DNA of 45,604 nt from ChocPot-Mid sp043804925 (GCA_043804925.1 JAZDIP010000084.1:1-45604); one strand, 5' to 3'. Shown: positions 35,412-44,412, counted from the stretch's first letter. The notes: generated by a model not told the origin, from the sequence alone. Numbers and translations: made by a program.

Positions 35412-38400
35412 TTGCGTACTCAATTATACCGGTTGTACTGATCAATATTTTTCTACAGTTCAAGGTTGATGGGTATTTACTTATTGCCCCAGGTTCGTAT
35501 TCTTTACCTTCCTTATCGACTGATTTCAATACCGAAATATTATGCTTTCTAAAAAATATTTGATTGTTCGTGTTTACCATTTTTTGTACTCTGTAAACTT
35601 TATCAAATATGAGATGATAAGTTGATTGGTCTAATGGTTCAAAATATTCAGGTATATCACCCATGATTACAAGGTCATTAATTCTGAGAGAGAATAGGAA
35701 TTCTTTATCAGGTCCCAGTTCTTTATCTACTATTGGGAGTTTTTTTAATCTCCTCTGATATGCTTCAAACATAGTTACAACTTTACCACATACTTTTTCG
35801 TTTTCGGTATAAATTATTATATGATGATTGTTGCCGGGCTCAACCCACAGATTGTAATCTCCAATTTTGAACATAGCTCTTGCCGCCCTTTGCACTCTTA
35901 CAGTTTTTATTTCAGTCATTTTTCCCGACTTTTTGCCATAAAGAAAAAGTGGATTTGAAAAAGCATCTTTTGGAATATTAAATTTCTTTTGGTTAACGTC
36001 AACACCAAGTTCCTCTAATCTTTGAATAACTGTTGCCTGAACTTCCGGGTCAATTATTTTGTGAACTTCAGCATGAGTTAAACTCCCGATGGGTTTTCTG
36101 ACTGCAAATAGAGGGAAACCTTTTTCGTTCACTCTTTCGTTTCCAAATGAATCTTTAAGTTTACCGTATAAAGTTTCCTCATGTAAAGCCCCGCTGACTT
36201 TTTTATTCAGTTTGTGTGATACAATAATATTACTCAATGTATCAATTACATCATTCCTGAAATTTTCCCAAGGGTAAGGAAAATGTTTTTTCAGTTTTTC
36301 ATCTTCTTTCATGTCTTTATATCTTGTAGATTCAGTACCATGATAAGTTGAAAGCCGCTGTAGCTTTGATTGGTCTGTCATTGCAATAACAATTGCATCC
36401 AAAGCATGATGCCGGTGGTCTTCACGGTTTTTAATTTCGTTTTCTTCACCCTCCTCATTAGCTTTTGACAACACGGAGTTTAATCCCCAATAATATCTTA
36501 GTAAAGATGTTGAAGAACCGGTTGAACAGGTTACTTCAGGTGTTATATGTTTCAAATAATCTTTAGCAAGTTTAGATGCATATCTTGTGTCGTTAAGTTG
36601 TCTGTCAATGAATTTTTCTTCGATTTCTTTAGCAAAGAATCTTCTTGCTTTTGGCTGAGGAAAATGTTTTACACGCTCTTTTATTACTGCTTCGGGAGTG
36701 CCAATTGATTCAAAATATTCATAAGGAGTTTTATTACCTTTATCTTCATTAGCTCTTTTCTCACATAAAGTCAAATTCATAAATGAATTGTCTAAAGAAC
36801 GACTATAAGGAATTATATGTTCGACTTCAAATTCTTTGGAATCGAATAATTGTTCTTTGCTTATACTTCTTCCTGTATAAGGGCATGTGAACTTGCATTC
36901 TTCCCAAAGTTTATATTTGATAATATCATCTCTCGATGGCTTTTCAATATTAAAATCATTTATTAAGATGTCTCTGATTTTGTTATTATTATTACGTATA
37001 TCATTATTCTTTTTTTCAGTTTCGAGACGTCTTTTTAACGGCTGTTTCATGTCTCTACCAAGTTCAACTCTTATAATATCGGGTTTTTTGTATGTTTCGA
37101 TTATTTCGTTAACAACTTTTTTAACTTGGTGAAGTGTTTGCATTACTATTGGATTAGCAACCTGTCCCGGTTCCGGTAATAAATCCAATATTTCGACTTC
37201 ATTATCCCAAAGACTGTGTTTGTATCCGGCTGATTCAGCCGCTTCATTGTATATTTTGCCTTCTCTCAAAAAAGGCAACATTTTTCTCATTGCTTTTGTG
37301 CTTAAATTACCGAATTTATCTTCGAGATTAATTTTAGAAAATTTATCAGCGATATCTTCAGTAAAGCCCCATCGTTTTATGGAGTTTGTCTTAAGCCATT
37401 CTCTGTCAGTTGCGAAAAAAAGTACATCCCACATTTTATACAATTCAGTTTCATCCAATCCATAGAATAAATCTTCACCGAGAGCTTTCTTAATTGAACA
37501 ATGTGTTTTTAACCCGTCAAGTTTACCAAGGGATTCAAGATTTATTCTGTAGCTAAATTTTTTATCCAAGCCAATTACTTTTTTGAAAGTAGTTGGTTTG
37601 TCCAAACTTATCGAGAAATTTACAGAAAGATAGTCAATTAATTTCTCTCTTTCTTCAAAAGTAAGCTCCTGCTCGTGTTCTTCAATTCTATTACCGCCAT
37701 ATATTGTTAGTGAGTTTACCTGCTGTAACATACGGAATTCCTGAAAAACCGGATTGCTCTTGGCTGCTCTGTGTTGATTTGGCTCAAACGGGCATTTCCC
37801 GACTTTATCCCGTTGTGATTTCAAAGGTCTTTGATAAAAAATAATTTTATCACGCAAAATGTTTTTGTTTTCATCAGTCAAAATTTTAGGATAATACTTT
37901 TTCTGAATTTCCCAAATAATATCAAACTCATTTATAAACATGTCCCGATGTGTGTATCTGTCTCTGATTCTTTTTTCATGTGGATTTAATGAAGCAAGAT
38001 ACTCTCCAAGTGTTTTAAATCCTCCATTCTGAATTTCTTGTTCCAAGTCACTAATAGCAGATTTGACTTTTCCCGATTCTTTTTCCTTCTCTATGTCTTT
38101 CACCGTTTCAGCTAAGACTTCAGTTTTCCTATTACTTTTAAATCCACGCCTTTGATTCAGATGAAATAATACTCTACCTAATTCAAAATTACTAAGCTGA
38201 CTGTAAAGTGCTTTTTTCCTGGTTTCATAAGGATTAATAATAAAAAATTCACCTTCATTTTCCTTGGGCATTAAGTTTAATTCCTTAAGAAAAGGAATTA
38301 GCTTTTGTTTTCTAAATCTTCTTCTCCTGTTTTGAACTCTGATTTCTCTTTTAGTGCGCCGGGTAGCATTTTTCGATTCTTCTTTTCCGGTGTTCATGTT

Positions 38401-38517
38401 ATTTACAGCTTCCTGGAATATTCTGACTCCTGTAGAAATGATATTTTCTTTCTCGCTATCTATCATTGCCCAACCAATAGAATTTGGTCCTAAATCTAAA
38501 CCTAAAGTAATTGACAT
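35404..38517 (-). CDS. cas9: Cas9 RNA-guided endonuclease, subtype II-C
   Basis: 1037 aa, compact, as usual for II-C. RuvC-I is ITLGLDLGPNSIGWA with Asp8. The Arg-rich bridge helix is ATRRTKREIRVQNRRRRFRKQK (about residues 51-71). RuvC-II is IIRVELGRDMK with Glu485. The HNH domain has FEVEHIIPYSRSLDNSFMN with His567 and then ANEDKGN with Asn590. RuvC-III is HRHHALDAIVIAMT with His704 and Asp707. All catalytic positions are intact, so both strands of a target should be cut. The residue before the HNH His is Glu566, where many Cas9 proteins have Asp. The C-terminal third (about 800-1037) is the wedge and PAM-interacting region; the PAM cannot be read from sequence. The start has AAAGGAAAA upstream. 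It is first in cas9-cas1-cas2 and divergent from the tracrRNA gene. Confidence 0.97.
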   Translation of the reverse strand: MSITLGLDLGPNSIGWAMIDSEKENIISTGVRIFQEAVNNMNTGKEESKNATRRTKREIRVQNRRRRFRKQKLIPFLKELNLMPKENEGEFFIINPYETRKKALYSQLSNFELGRVLFHLNQRRGFKSNRKTEVLAETVKDIEKEKESGKVKSAISDLEQEIQNGGFKTLGEYLASLNPHEKRIRDRYTHRDMFINEFDIIWEIQKKYYPKILTDENKNILRDKIIFYQRPLKSQRDKVGKCPFEPNQHRAAKSNPVFQEFRMLQQVNSLTIYGGNRIEEHEQELTFEEREKLIDYLSVNFSISLDKPTTFKKVIGLDKKFSYRINLESLGKLDGLKTHCSIKKALGEDLFYGLDETELYKMWDVLFFATDREWLKTNSIKRWGFTEDIADKFSKINLEDKFGNLSTKAMRKMLPFLREGKIYNEAAESAGYKHSLWDNEVEILDLLPEPGQVANPIVMQTLHQVKKVVNEIIETYKKPDIIRVELGRDMKQPLKRRLETEKKNNDIRNNNNKIRDILINDFNIEKPSRDDIIKYKLWEECKFTCPYTGRSISKEQLFDSKEFEVEHIIPYSRSLDNSFMNLTLCEKRANEDKGNKTPYEYFESIGTPEAVIKERVKHFPQPKARRFFAKEIEEKFIDRQLNDTRYASKLAKDYLKHITPEVTCSTGSSTSLLRYYWGLNSVLSKANEEGEENEIKNREDHRHHALDAIVIAMTDQSKLQRLSTYHGTESTRYKDMKEDEKLKKHFPYPWENFRNDVIDTLSNIIVSHKLNKKVSGALHEETLYGKLKDSFGNERVNEKGFPLFAVRKPIGSLTHAEVHKIIDPEVQATVIQRLEELGVDVNQKKFNIPKDAFSNPLFLYGKKSGKMTEIKTVRVQRAARAMFKIGDYNLWVEPGNNHHIIIYTENEKVCGKVVTMFEAYQRRLKKLPIVDKELGPDKEFLFSLRINDLVIMGDIPEYFEPLDQSTYHLIFDKVYRVQKMVNTNNQIFFRKHNISVLKSVDKEGKEYEPGAISKYPSTLNCRKILISTTGIIEYAND

Positions 38518-38550
38518 TATTTTTTCCTTTTATATATAAAAAATAATTAT

Positions 38551-38558
38551 TAACTTTG
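38551..38558 (+). promoter_or_regulatory. tracrRNA promoter -7 box
   Basis: TAACTTTG fits TAnnTTTG exactly and lies 7 bp before the first antirepeat-like ATAAGA. It sits 34 bp from the cas9 start codon, so cas9 and tracrRNA promoters overlap or lie back to back. No clear TTTG box at -33. Confidence 0.55.
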
Positions 38559-38562
38559 TATA

Positions 38563-38664
38563 AGATAAGAAAATCAAAACCTGTAATCTTATCACAATAA
38601 GGCTATATGCCGTAAGATTTAAACTCTGCGAAAGCAGATCTCCGCTTCGGCGGAGTTTTTTTTT
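38563..38664 (+). ncRNA. tracrRNA of the II-C system
   Basis: The antirepeat consists of ATAAGA (38565-38570), ACCTGTAATC (38579-38588) and CACAA (38593-38597). These pair with repeat positions 26-31, 11-20 and 2-6, with a 4-nt internal loop (TTAT) as in other dual-RNA systems. Next comes AATAAGGCTATATGCCGTAAG, cut here at 38596-38616, whose AATAAGG...GCCG pattern resembles other II-C tracrRNAs. Two hairpins follow: TCTGC-GAAA-GCAGA (38625-38638) and CTCCGC-TTCG-GCGGAG (38640-38655). The second is followed by nine T and acts as the terminator. The 5' end is estimated from the -7 box. The expected size is about 100 nt. Confidence 0.92.
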
Positions 38665-38845
38665 CAGTATTCAATTTCAATTATTACCAAATTAATATTT
38701 TTTTACCATTTTCCTAATTAAATCTCTTTTGTTTGACTTTTTTCCGTCTTTCCGTCCTTACTGGATTTCAAACATTCTTTCAAAAAGCAATTGTAACTCA
38801 TAAATAACGTCTTTAAGTGAAATTTTTTATTAATTATAATATTAT

Positions 38846-39805
38846 ATGAGCAAATTTTACAGTTCGGGTAGAGTTGGCGGCGGGATGTTTCCACCCACAA
38901 TTAAAGGATTATTAATTGCGAATTTGGCAGTTTTTTTATTACAAAATTTCTTTGGTGTTTACTCGATTGGGCAAACTTCATTGTTTGAGGTAATATACCG
39001 CTATGGTGCATTATTTCCTTTTAATTCTGATTATTTTTATCCATGGCAATTGTTTACCTACCAGTTTTTACATGGTGATTTTTATCATATATTTTTCAAT
39101 ATGATAATGCTTTGGATGTTTGGAGTGGAACTGGAAAAATTGTGGGGCTCCAGAAAATTTTTGATATTTTATTTGATTAGCGGTTTGGGAGCAGGACTGG
39201 TTCAGTTATTCTTGGCTCCATACATAGGTCAGGTTGGACCAACAGTTGGGGCATCCGGTTCGATATATGGAATCTTCCTCGCATTTGCATTTTCGTTTCC
39301 TGACAGGCATATTATGATTTTTCCGCTTTTCATACCTATAAAAGCAAAATACCTGATAATAATTTTGGTAGCTTTGGATTTCTTTATGGGTTTTTCGGAC
39401 TCCAGCAATGTAGCTCATTTTGCACATATTGGGGGTGCAGTTACCGGGTGGTTAATGATGAAATATGGAGAACAAATCGGTATTTACAAAACAATTGATA
39501 AATTTTTTCCGCCAAAACATCAAGCAAGAGCATGGAGCGAACCTTATAAAAATCCTTATGCAGAAACATTTACTCAAGGAAAGCAAAAGGCAAAAATATT
39601 TAAGAGTGATTGGTTTGGAAAACAGGATAAAGAGGAAGTGAAAACTCAACCAAATCAATATACATCGAAATTTCATGTGAATGGTGAAGAGATTGACCAA
39701 TCTAAAATTGATGAAATACTCGATAAAATCTCTGCTACCGGTTATCAGAATTTAACTGAAAGAGAAAAAGCAATTCTGTTTGAATTAAGTCAAAAAATAA
39801 AATAA
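38846..39805 (+). CDS. Rhomboid-family intramembrane serine protease
   Basis: 319 aa. The six-helix rhomboid core includes YPWQLFTYQFLHGDFYHIFFNMIMLWMFG, LWGSRKFLIFYLISGLGAG, the catalytic Ser137 in VGASGSIYG, and the catalytic His194 in VAHFAHIGGAVTGW. A hydrophilic cytoplasmic tail of about 105 residues follows, ending in a helical segment (DEILDKISATGYQNLTEREKAILFELSQ) similar to the short helix motif common at the end of Bacteroidota rhomboids. It cleaves membrane proteins within the bilayer; the substrate is unknown. There is no visible ribosome binding site. ispG starts 5 bp after the stop, so the two are co-transcribed. Confidence 0.92.
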   Translation: MSKFYSSGRVGGGMFPPTIKGLLIANLAVFLLQNFFGVYSIGQTSLFEVIYRYGALFPFNSDYFYPWQLFTYQFLHGDFYHIFFNMIMLWMFGVELEKLWGSRKFLIFYLISGLGAGLVQLFLAPYIGQVGPTVGASGSIYGIFLAFAFSFPDRHIMIFPLFIPIKAKYLIIILVALDFFMGFSDSSNVAHFAHIGGAVTGWLMMKYGEQIGIYKTIDKFFPPKHQARAWSEPYKNPYAETFTQGKQKAKIFKSDWFGKQDKEEVKTQPNQYTSKFHVNGEEIDQSKIDEILDKISATGYQNLTEREKAILFELSQKIK

Positions 39806-39810
39806 TATAT

Positions 39811-40893
39811 ATGGACGGTTTTATAAATTATCCAAGAAGAAAATCCCGTCAAATTATGGTTGGAACTGTTCCAGTCGGAGGTTTGTCGCCGATTTCCGTG
39901 CAAACAATGACAAAAACCAAGACTGCCGACGTGAAAGCAACAGTCGAACAGATTAACCGTTGCTATGAAGCAGGTGCGGATATTGTCCGGGTTACCGTAA
40001 ACGAAAAGGAAGCGGCTGAAGCGATGACTGAAATAATTAAACAGTCAAAAGTGCCTTTGGTTGCCGATATTCATTTCAATCATGTTTTTGCCCTGAAATC
40101 AATCGAAGCAGGTATCGCAAAAGTGAGGATAAATCCCGGAAACATTGGTTCTAAAGAAAGAATCAGGGAAGTTTTGCTTAAAGCAAAGGAAAGAAATATT
40201 CCTATCCGCATTGGTGTAAACTCCGGTTCTTTGGAAAAAGATATTTTGGAAAAACATGGCTTCCCAACTGCAGAAGCCCTATTTGAAAGTGCAATGCGGC
40301 ATGTGGAATTGGCTCAGGATTTTGGTTTTGACGATATTGCAATTTCAGTGAAATCAACGAGTGTTCCGTTGATGATTGAAGCATACAGATTGATAGCGGC
40401 AAAGACAGATTTTCCCCTACATTTAGGAGTAACCGAAGCAGGTTCTTTTGCTATGGGAAGTATTAAATCTGCTGTTGGTATCGGTGCTTTGTTAGCCGAA
40501 GGTATTGGTGATACTATAAGAGTTTCATTAACTGACCAGCCGGAAACAGAAGTGCTTTTAGGAAAAGACATTTTACGTTCTTTGCAACTCACCCAGCGTG
40601 GAGTTGAAATAATTTCCTGTCCCACTTGCGGACGTCTCGATGTAGATTTATTCGACATAACCAAAAAGCTGGAAGACAAACTCAAGGGTATAAAGAAGAA
40701 CATTAAAATTTCATTGCTTGGTTGTGTGGTCAATGGTCCCGGTGAAGCAAAGGAAGCTGACATTGGCATTGCAGGTGGAATGGGTGAAGCCATTCTTTAC
40801 AAAAAAGGCGAGATGGTCAGGAAAATCAAGGAGAGCGACATTGTTGAAGAGGTTTATAAAGAAGTGATGGAGTTTGAATCTGATAATAGATAA
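39811..40893 (+). CDS. ispG: 4-hydroxy-3-methylbut-2-en-1-yl diphosphate synthase
   Basis: 360 aa. It carries out the next-to-last step of the MEP isoprenoid pathway, using a [4Fe-4S] cluster. The TIM barrel begins with the conserved PISVQTMTKTKTADVKATVEQINRCYEAGADIVRVTV and includes VADIHFNHVFALKSIEAGIAKVRINPGNIG and LGVTEAG. The cluster ligands are Cys270, Cys273 and Cys305, with Glu312 in CVVNGPGEA. This is the short, E. coli-like form; many Bacteroidota and Chlorobiota carry a much longer form with an inserted domain. It lies 5 bp downstream of the rhomboid gene and has only a weak ribosome binding site, suggesting coupling. Confidence 0.95.
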   Translation: MDGFINYPRRKSRQIMVGTVPVGGLSPISVQTMTKTKTADVKATVEQINRCYEAGADIVRVTVNEKEAAEAMTEIIKQSKVPLVADIHFNHVFALKSIEAGIAKVRINPGNIGSKERIREVLLKAKERNIPIRIGVNSGSLEKDILEKHGFPTAEALFESAMRHVELAQDFGFDDIAISVKSTSVPLMIEAYRLIAAKTDFPLHLGVTEAGSFAMGSIKSAVGIGALLAEGIGDTIRVSLTDQPETEVLLGKDILRSLQLTQRGVEIISCPTCGRLDVDLFDITKKLEDKLKGIKKNIKISLLGCVVNGPGEAKEADIGIAGGMGEAILYKKGEMVRKIKESDIVEEVYKEVMEFESDNR

Positions 40894-40911
40894 AAAGATA
40901 TTACGAGAGAA

Positions 40912-41021
40912 GCTTCCGGAATGTCAAAAGAGAGATATGGGGAGATTATTCATATATCGGATATCAGGATATTGAAGCCTGTCTGATCTATGCAGCTTAA
41001 CTGGCAAACACAAAATCAATC
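40912..41021 (+). pseudogene. Decayed DUF433 antitoxin-like fragment
   Basis: Between ispG and the hydrolase, one frame reads ASGMSKE (40912-40932). After a +1 shift a second frame reads EIWGDYSYIGYQDIEACLIYAA, then a stop, then LANTKSI. Together this looks like the C-terminal part of DUF433 proteins (ASGMSxEEILEDYPYLxxEDIxACLxYAAxLA), the antitoxin half of a DUF433/DUF5615 pair. The N-terminal half is missing, and there is one frameshift and one in-frame stop. No toxin gene follows. Recognition is by eye, so the family call is moderate. Confidence 0.5.
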
Positions 41022-41116
41022 AATGCAACTTTTGAAAATGCCTGATTCATTGTCAACATACAGCTTCCCCCGAAACTTTTCATCATAAAATAAGTCTTAA
41101 TAATAAATTAATCAAA

Positions 41117-41911
41117 ATGAGAAAGATATTCATGCTAACAACATTCATAATAATTACAGTTCTCGCACTGTTCTTCCTAGTCTATTACTATCAGGAACGC
41201 CTTATCTTCTTCCCCGAAAAACTGGAAAAGGATTTCGAATTTGATTTCGATTCAAATTTTACCGAAAGAAACTTTGAAATAAAAAATGGTGTAACAATCA
41301 ACGCCCTGCATTTCAAAACGAAGAATCCCAAAGGAGTGATATACTACCACCACGGCAATGCCGGCAGCTTGGCAGGTTGGGGTGAGGTCGGAGAATATTT
41401 CCTACAGTACGGCTATGATGCACTAATATATGATTTCAGGGGCTTTGGTAAAAGCACAGGCATAAAAAGCGAAAGTGGCTTCTATAAGGATGCACAATTC
41501 ATCTATAATGTTTTAAAAAAAGAATATGAAGAAAAGGATATAGTTCTATACGGCAGATCCCTCGGTACGGGTATAGCAGCTTACATAGCCTCTAAAAACA
41601 ATCCCGGAAGCCTTATCCTCGAATCGCCATATTACAATTACATTGAACTCAAAAAAGTCCATTTTTCGATGATCCCATCGTTTGTAATGCGATATAGTTT
41701 CCCCACAAACGAATATATTATTGATATAAAAGGTCCTGTTACTCTTATTCACGGCACAGACGACGACCTGATTCACCCGGATAACAGTAGAAAACTAAAA
41801 GAAATAAAACCTGATGCAGATATGTATTTAATCGAGGGCGGACATCATAATGATTTAATGGGCTTCGACCAATATCCGGAAATCATGGAAAAAATCCTTA
41901 TTAAAAAGTAA
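41117..41911 (+). CDS. Membrane-anchored alpha/beta hydrolase
   Basis: 264 aa. An N-terminal membrane anchor (MLTTFIIITVLALFFLVYYY) is followed by an alpha/beta-hydrolase fold of the BEM46/YfhR type. It has the oxyanion region YYHHGNAGSLAGW, DFRGFGKSTG, the nucleophile elbow YGRSLGTG with Ser148, the acid Asp216 in IHGTDDDLI, and the His243/244 of GGHHNDL. The catalytic triad appears complete. The substrate is unknown, probably an ester or acyl compound. The gene is followed by two hairpins, separating it from the convergent pyrophosphatase gene. Confidence 0.88.
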   Translation: MRKIFMLTTFIIITVLALFFLVYYYQERLIFFPEKLEKDFEFDFDSNFTERNFEIKNGVTINALHFKTKNPKGVIYYHHGNAGSLAGWGEVGEYFLQYGYDALIYDFRGFGKSTGIKSESGFYKDAQFIYNVLKKEYEEKDIVLYGRSLGTGIAAYIASKNNPGSLILESPYYNYIELKKVHFSMIPSFVMRYSFPTNEYIIDIKGPVTLIHGTDDDLIHPDNSRKLKEIKPDADMYLIEGGHHNDLMGFDQYPEIMEKILIKK

Positions 41912-41934
41912 GGGCAGGTTCAAAATCTGCCCTT
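41910..41934 (-). terminator. Terminator hairpin, mainly for the pyrophosphatase gene
   Basis: AAGGGCAG (41910-41917) and CTGCCCTT (41927-41934) form an 8-bp GC-rich stem with a 9-nt loop. On the minus strand it is followed by ACTTTTTAAT, so it can end the pyrophosphatase transcript. On the plus strand no T run follows directly. Confidence 0.7.
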
Positions 41935-41944
41935 GTATATTAAT

Positions 41945-41965
41945 CAAGTCAATGACTTGCTTTTT
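41945..41965 (+). terminator. Possible terminator of the hydrolase gene
   Basis: CAAGTCA-A-TGACTTG is a perfect inverted repeat followed by CTTTTT, 34 bp after the hydrolase stop. The stem is short, so confidence is moderate. Confidence 0.5.
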
Positions 41966-41977
41966 GTTCAATCATTC

Positions 41978-44182
41978 TTACAGTGCTAAGAGCGGAGCAA
42001 GAACCAAAGATACGATAGACATAAGTTTAATCAAAATATTAATAGAAGGACCTGATGTATCCTTGAACGGGTCGCCTACTGTATCGCCGACAACAGCAGC
42101 TTTATGAGGGTCTGAACCTTTATAATACATTTGTCCGTTTATCTCTACACCTGCTTCAAACATTTTCTTTGCGTTATCCCATCCGCCACCGGCATTTGCC
42201 TGGAAGATAGCCATCAATACACCTGTTACGGTAACACCGGCTAACAATCCACCTAATGTTTCTGCACCGAATACAAATCCTACGAAAACAGGAACAACAA
42301 CAGCTAACAAACCTGGCAGTACCATTTCTTTGATTGCTGCTTTCGTTGAAATCTCAACGCATTTTTCATATTCGGCAACGCCGTCTGCTTGATGGAATAC
42401 CTTTTGGTCTTCTTCAGGCCATTTTGATACATCATCCTCACCACTGTGTTTTCTCATTAAATCGAGAGCGGCTTTTAATGCAGGAATAGTCGTAAACTGA
42501 CGGCGTACTTCCTGTATCATCGCCATAGCTGCGCGTCCGACTGCACCCATAGCCAAAGCTGAGAATACGAATGGCATAATGCCTCCAAAGAATAATCCTG
42601 CCATTACCATCGGTTTTGAAATAGCTATGACTTCAATATTTGCAGCAGTCATATATGCAGCGAAAAGAGCTAATGCTGTTAAAGCTGCCGAACCAATTGC
42701 AAATCCTTTACCAATAGCTGCTGTCGAATTTCCGACTGCATCTAATTTATCTGTTCTTTCGCGTACTTCCGGTGGTAATTCAGACATTTCTGCTATACCG
42801 CCTGCGTTATCAGCAACTGGTCCGTAAGCGTCAACTGCAAGCTGAATACCGGTAGTTGCAAGCATTCCAACTGCAGCGATAGCTATACCGTAAAGTCCTG
42901 CAAAATGGAAAGCTCCAATAATAGCAAATGCTACTAAAAGAACCGGAATTGCTGTTGACATCATACCTGTGCCCAAACCCGCAATAATATTCGTAGCAGC
43001 ACCTGTTAGTGATTGCTCTGCAATTCTCTTGACCGGCGGTTTGCCAAGGCCTGTGTAATATTCAGTAATTGCGCCGATACCAAGTCCTGCTATCAAACCG
43101 ATGATTGTCGATAAGAACACACCATTTGATGTTATCGTTACAGTTCCTCCGTAAAGTGCGCTTGTGTAAATCCATGATTCAGGTAATATCCATTTGATGA
43201 TAAAGTAAGATACTATTATCATAACAATCCCTGCTGCATAAGTACCTTTATTCAAAGCCATCTGGGGATTGCCACCTTCTTTCACTCTTACGAGGAATGT
43301 TCCTAAAATCGAAACTATGATACCTGATCCTGCAAGCAATAATGGTAATACCACAGGGGAAAGGTTACCAAATAATGTTCCTTCAAATTCAGCTAATCCG
43401 AAGAATACTGTTCCAAGGACCATCGTACCTATTATTGAACCTACATAAGATTCAAATAAATCTGCACCCATACCTGCAACGTCTCCAACATTGTCACCAA
43501 CGTTATCTGCAATTGTTGCCGGATTCAATGGATGGTCTTCAGGAATGCCTGCTTCTACTTTTCCAACTAAGTCAGCACCAACGTCAGCAGCTTTAGTATA
43601 AATACCGCCGCCAACTCTTGCAAATAACGCTATAGATGATGCACCGAACGAAAAACCTGTCAAAATTGTTACAACTTTCTCGAGCATTTCAATACTTGTT
43701 GTTGGAACCCACATCTGGGAATAAATAATAAATAGCACACTTAAACCAAGTACACCAAGGCCTACAACGCCCATGCCCATAACAGCGCCACCGTTAAAAG
43801 CAACGACAAGGGCTTTGTTCAAACCTTCCCGTGCTGCGTTTGTTGTACGAACATTTGCTTTTGTGGCTACTTTCATACCAATATAACCTGCTAAGCCGGA
43901 ACAAATAGCACCCATAACAAAAGAAAATGCAACCAAAGGATGCGAGTCCGGAGCGGTTGCACCTTGAACACCTAACAAAATAGCTACAACAACTACGAAG
44001 ATTGCAATTTTTGAATACTCGGCTTTTAAGAATGCCATTGCGCCTTTTTGGATATGACCTGCAATTTTCTGCATTTTGTCATTACCCGGGTCTTGTTTTT
44101 TTACCCATGAGGAACGCCAAAATGTAAATATCAGAGCGATAATTCCTGCTACAGGAATCAAATACAGAATTGTTTGATCCAT
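41978..44182 (-). CDS. hppA: Membrane-bound cation-pumping pyrophosphatase, K+-dependent type
   Basis: 734 aa with about 16 membrane segments, the family's normal size. It couples hydrolysis of pyrophosphate to outward pumping of H+ or Na+. The substrate site is clear: DVGADLVGKVEAGIPEDHPLNPATIADNVGDNVGDVAGMGADLFESY, DAYGPVADNAGGIAEM, and near the end DTVGDPFKDTSGPSINILIK. In the GNSTAAIGKGFAIGSAALTALALF segment the position that separates subfamilies is Ala, not Lys, which points to the K+-dependent group. Whether it pumps Na+ or H+ cannot be settled by eye. It is a single gene on the minus strand, with an inverted repeat about 64-88 bp upstream. Confidence 0.95.
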   Translation of the reverse strand: MDQTILYLIPVAGIIALIFTFWRSSWVKKQDPGNDKMQKIAGHIQKGAMAFLKAEYSKIAIFVVVVAILLGVQGATAPDSHPLVAFSFVMGAICSGLAGYIGMKVATKANVRTTNAAREGLNKALVVAFNGGAVMGMGVVGLGVLGLSVLFIIYSQMWVPTTSIEMLEKVVTILTGFSFGASSIALFARVGGGIYTKAADVGADLVGKVEAGIPEDHPLNPATIADNVGDNVGDVAGMGADLFESYVGSIIGTMVLGTVFFGLAEFEGTLFGNLSPVVLPLLLAGSGIIVSILGTFLVRVKEGGNPQMALNKGTYAAGIVMIIVSYFIIKWILPESWIYTSALYGGTVTITSNGVFLSTIIGLIAGLGIGAITEYYTGLGKPPVKRIAEQSLTGAATNIIAGLGTGMMSTAIPVLLVAFAIIGAFHFAGLYGIAIAAVGMLATTGIQLAVDAYGPVADNAGGIAEMSELPPEVRERTDKLDAVGNSTAAIGKGFAIGSAALTALALFAAYMTAANIEVIAISKPMVMAGLFFGGIMPFVFSALAMGAVGRAAMAMIQEVRRQFTTIPALKAALDLMRKHSGEDDVSKWPEEDQKVFHQADGVAEYEKCVEISTKAAIKEMVLPGLLAVVVPVFVGFVFGAETLGGLLAGVTVTGVLMAIFQANAGGGWDNAKKMFEAGVEINGQMYYKGSDPHKAAVVGDTVGDPFKDTSGPSINILIKLMSIVSLVLAPLLAL

Positions 44183-44245
44183 AATTTTTACTTTAAATTT
44201 GTTAATAAAATAATTTATTTAAAAAAAGAACTTTTTCAATACTTA

Positions 44246-44270
44246 AGTGTCAGGTGAAACTAATGACACT
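44246..44270. promoter_or_regulatory. Inverted repeat upstream of the pyrophosphatase gene
   Basis: AGTGTCA (44246-44252) and TGACACT (44264-44270) are perfect 7-bp arms with an 11-bp spacer. It is AT-rich around and has no T run, so an operator is more likely than a terminator. Confidence 0.35.
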
Positions 44271-44412
44271 ATGGAAAAAAATAATAATTATTTTTTTTTA
44301 AATTATGATTTATTAACTTACTTAATTATAAAAAATTTTCATATTGCTTAAATAAATATGTAATCATTATGTTGTGTCGTGAAGTATTTTTTCTTTTTTT
44401 TAACCTTCATCA

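Noticed and set aside
35411..35423. Cas1 start at the TTG at 35423
   Set aside because: The ATG at 35411 gives the usual Cas1 N-terminus and an 8-bp overlap with cas9; TTG has no support.
40314..40793. 159-codon minus-strand frame opposite ispG
   Set aside because: ispG is clearly conserved in the other strand; the antisense product has no recognisable domain.
42579..43596. Plus-strand frames opposite the pyrophosphatase gene
   Set aside because: Shadows caused by the codon bias of a membrane protein rich in Ala and Gly.
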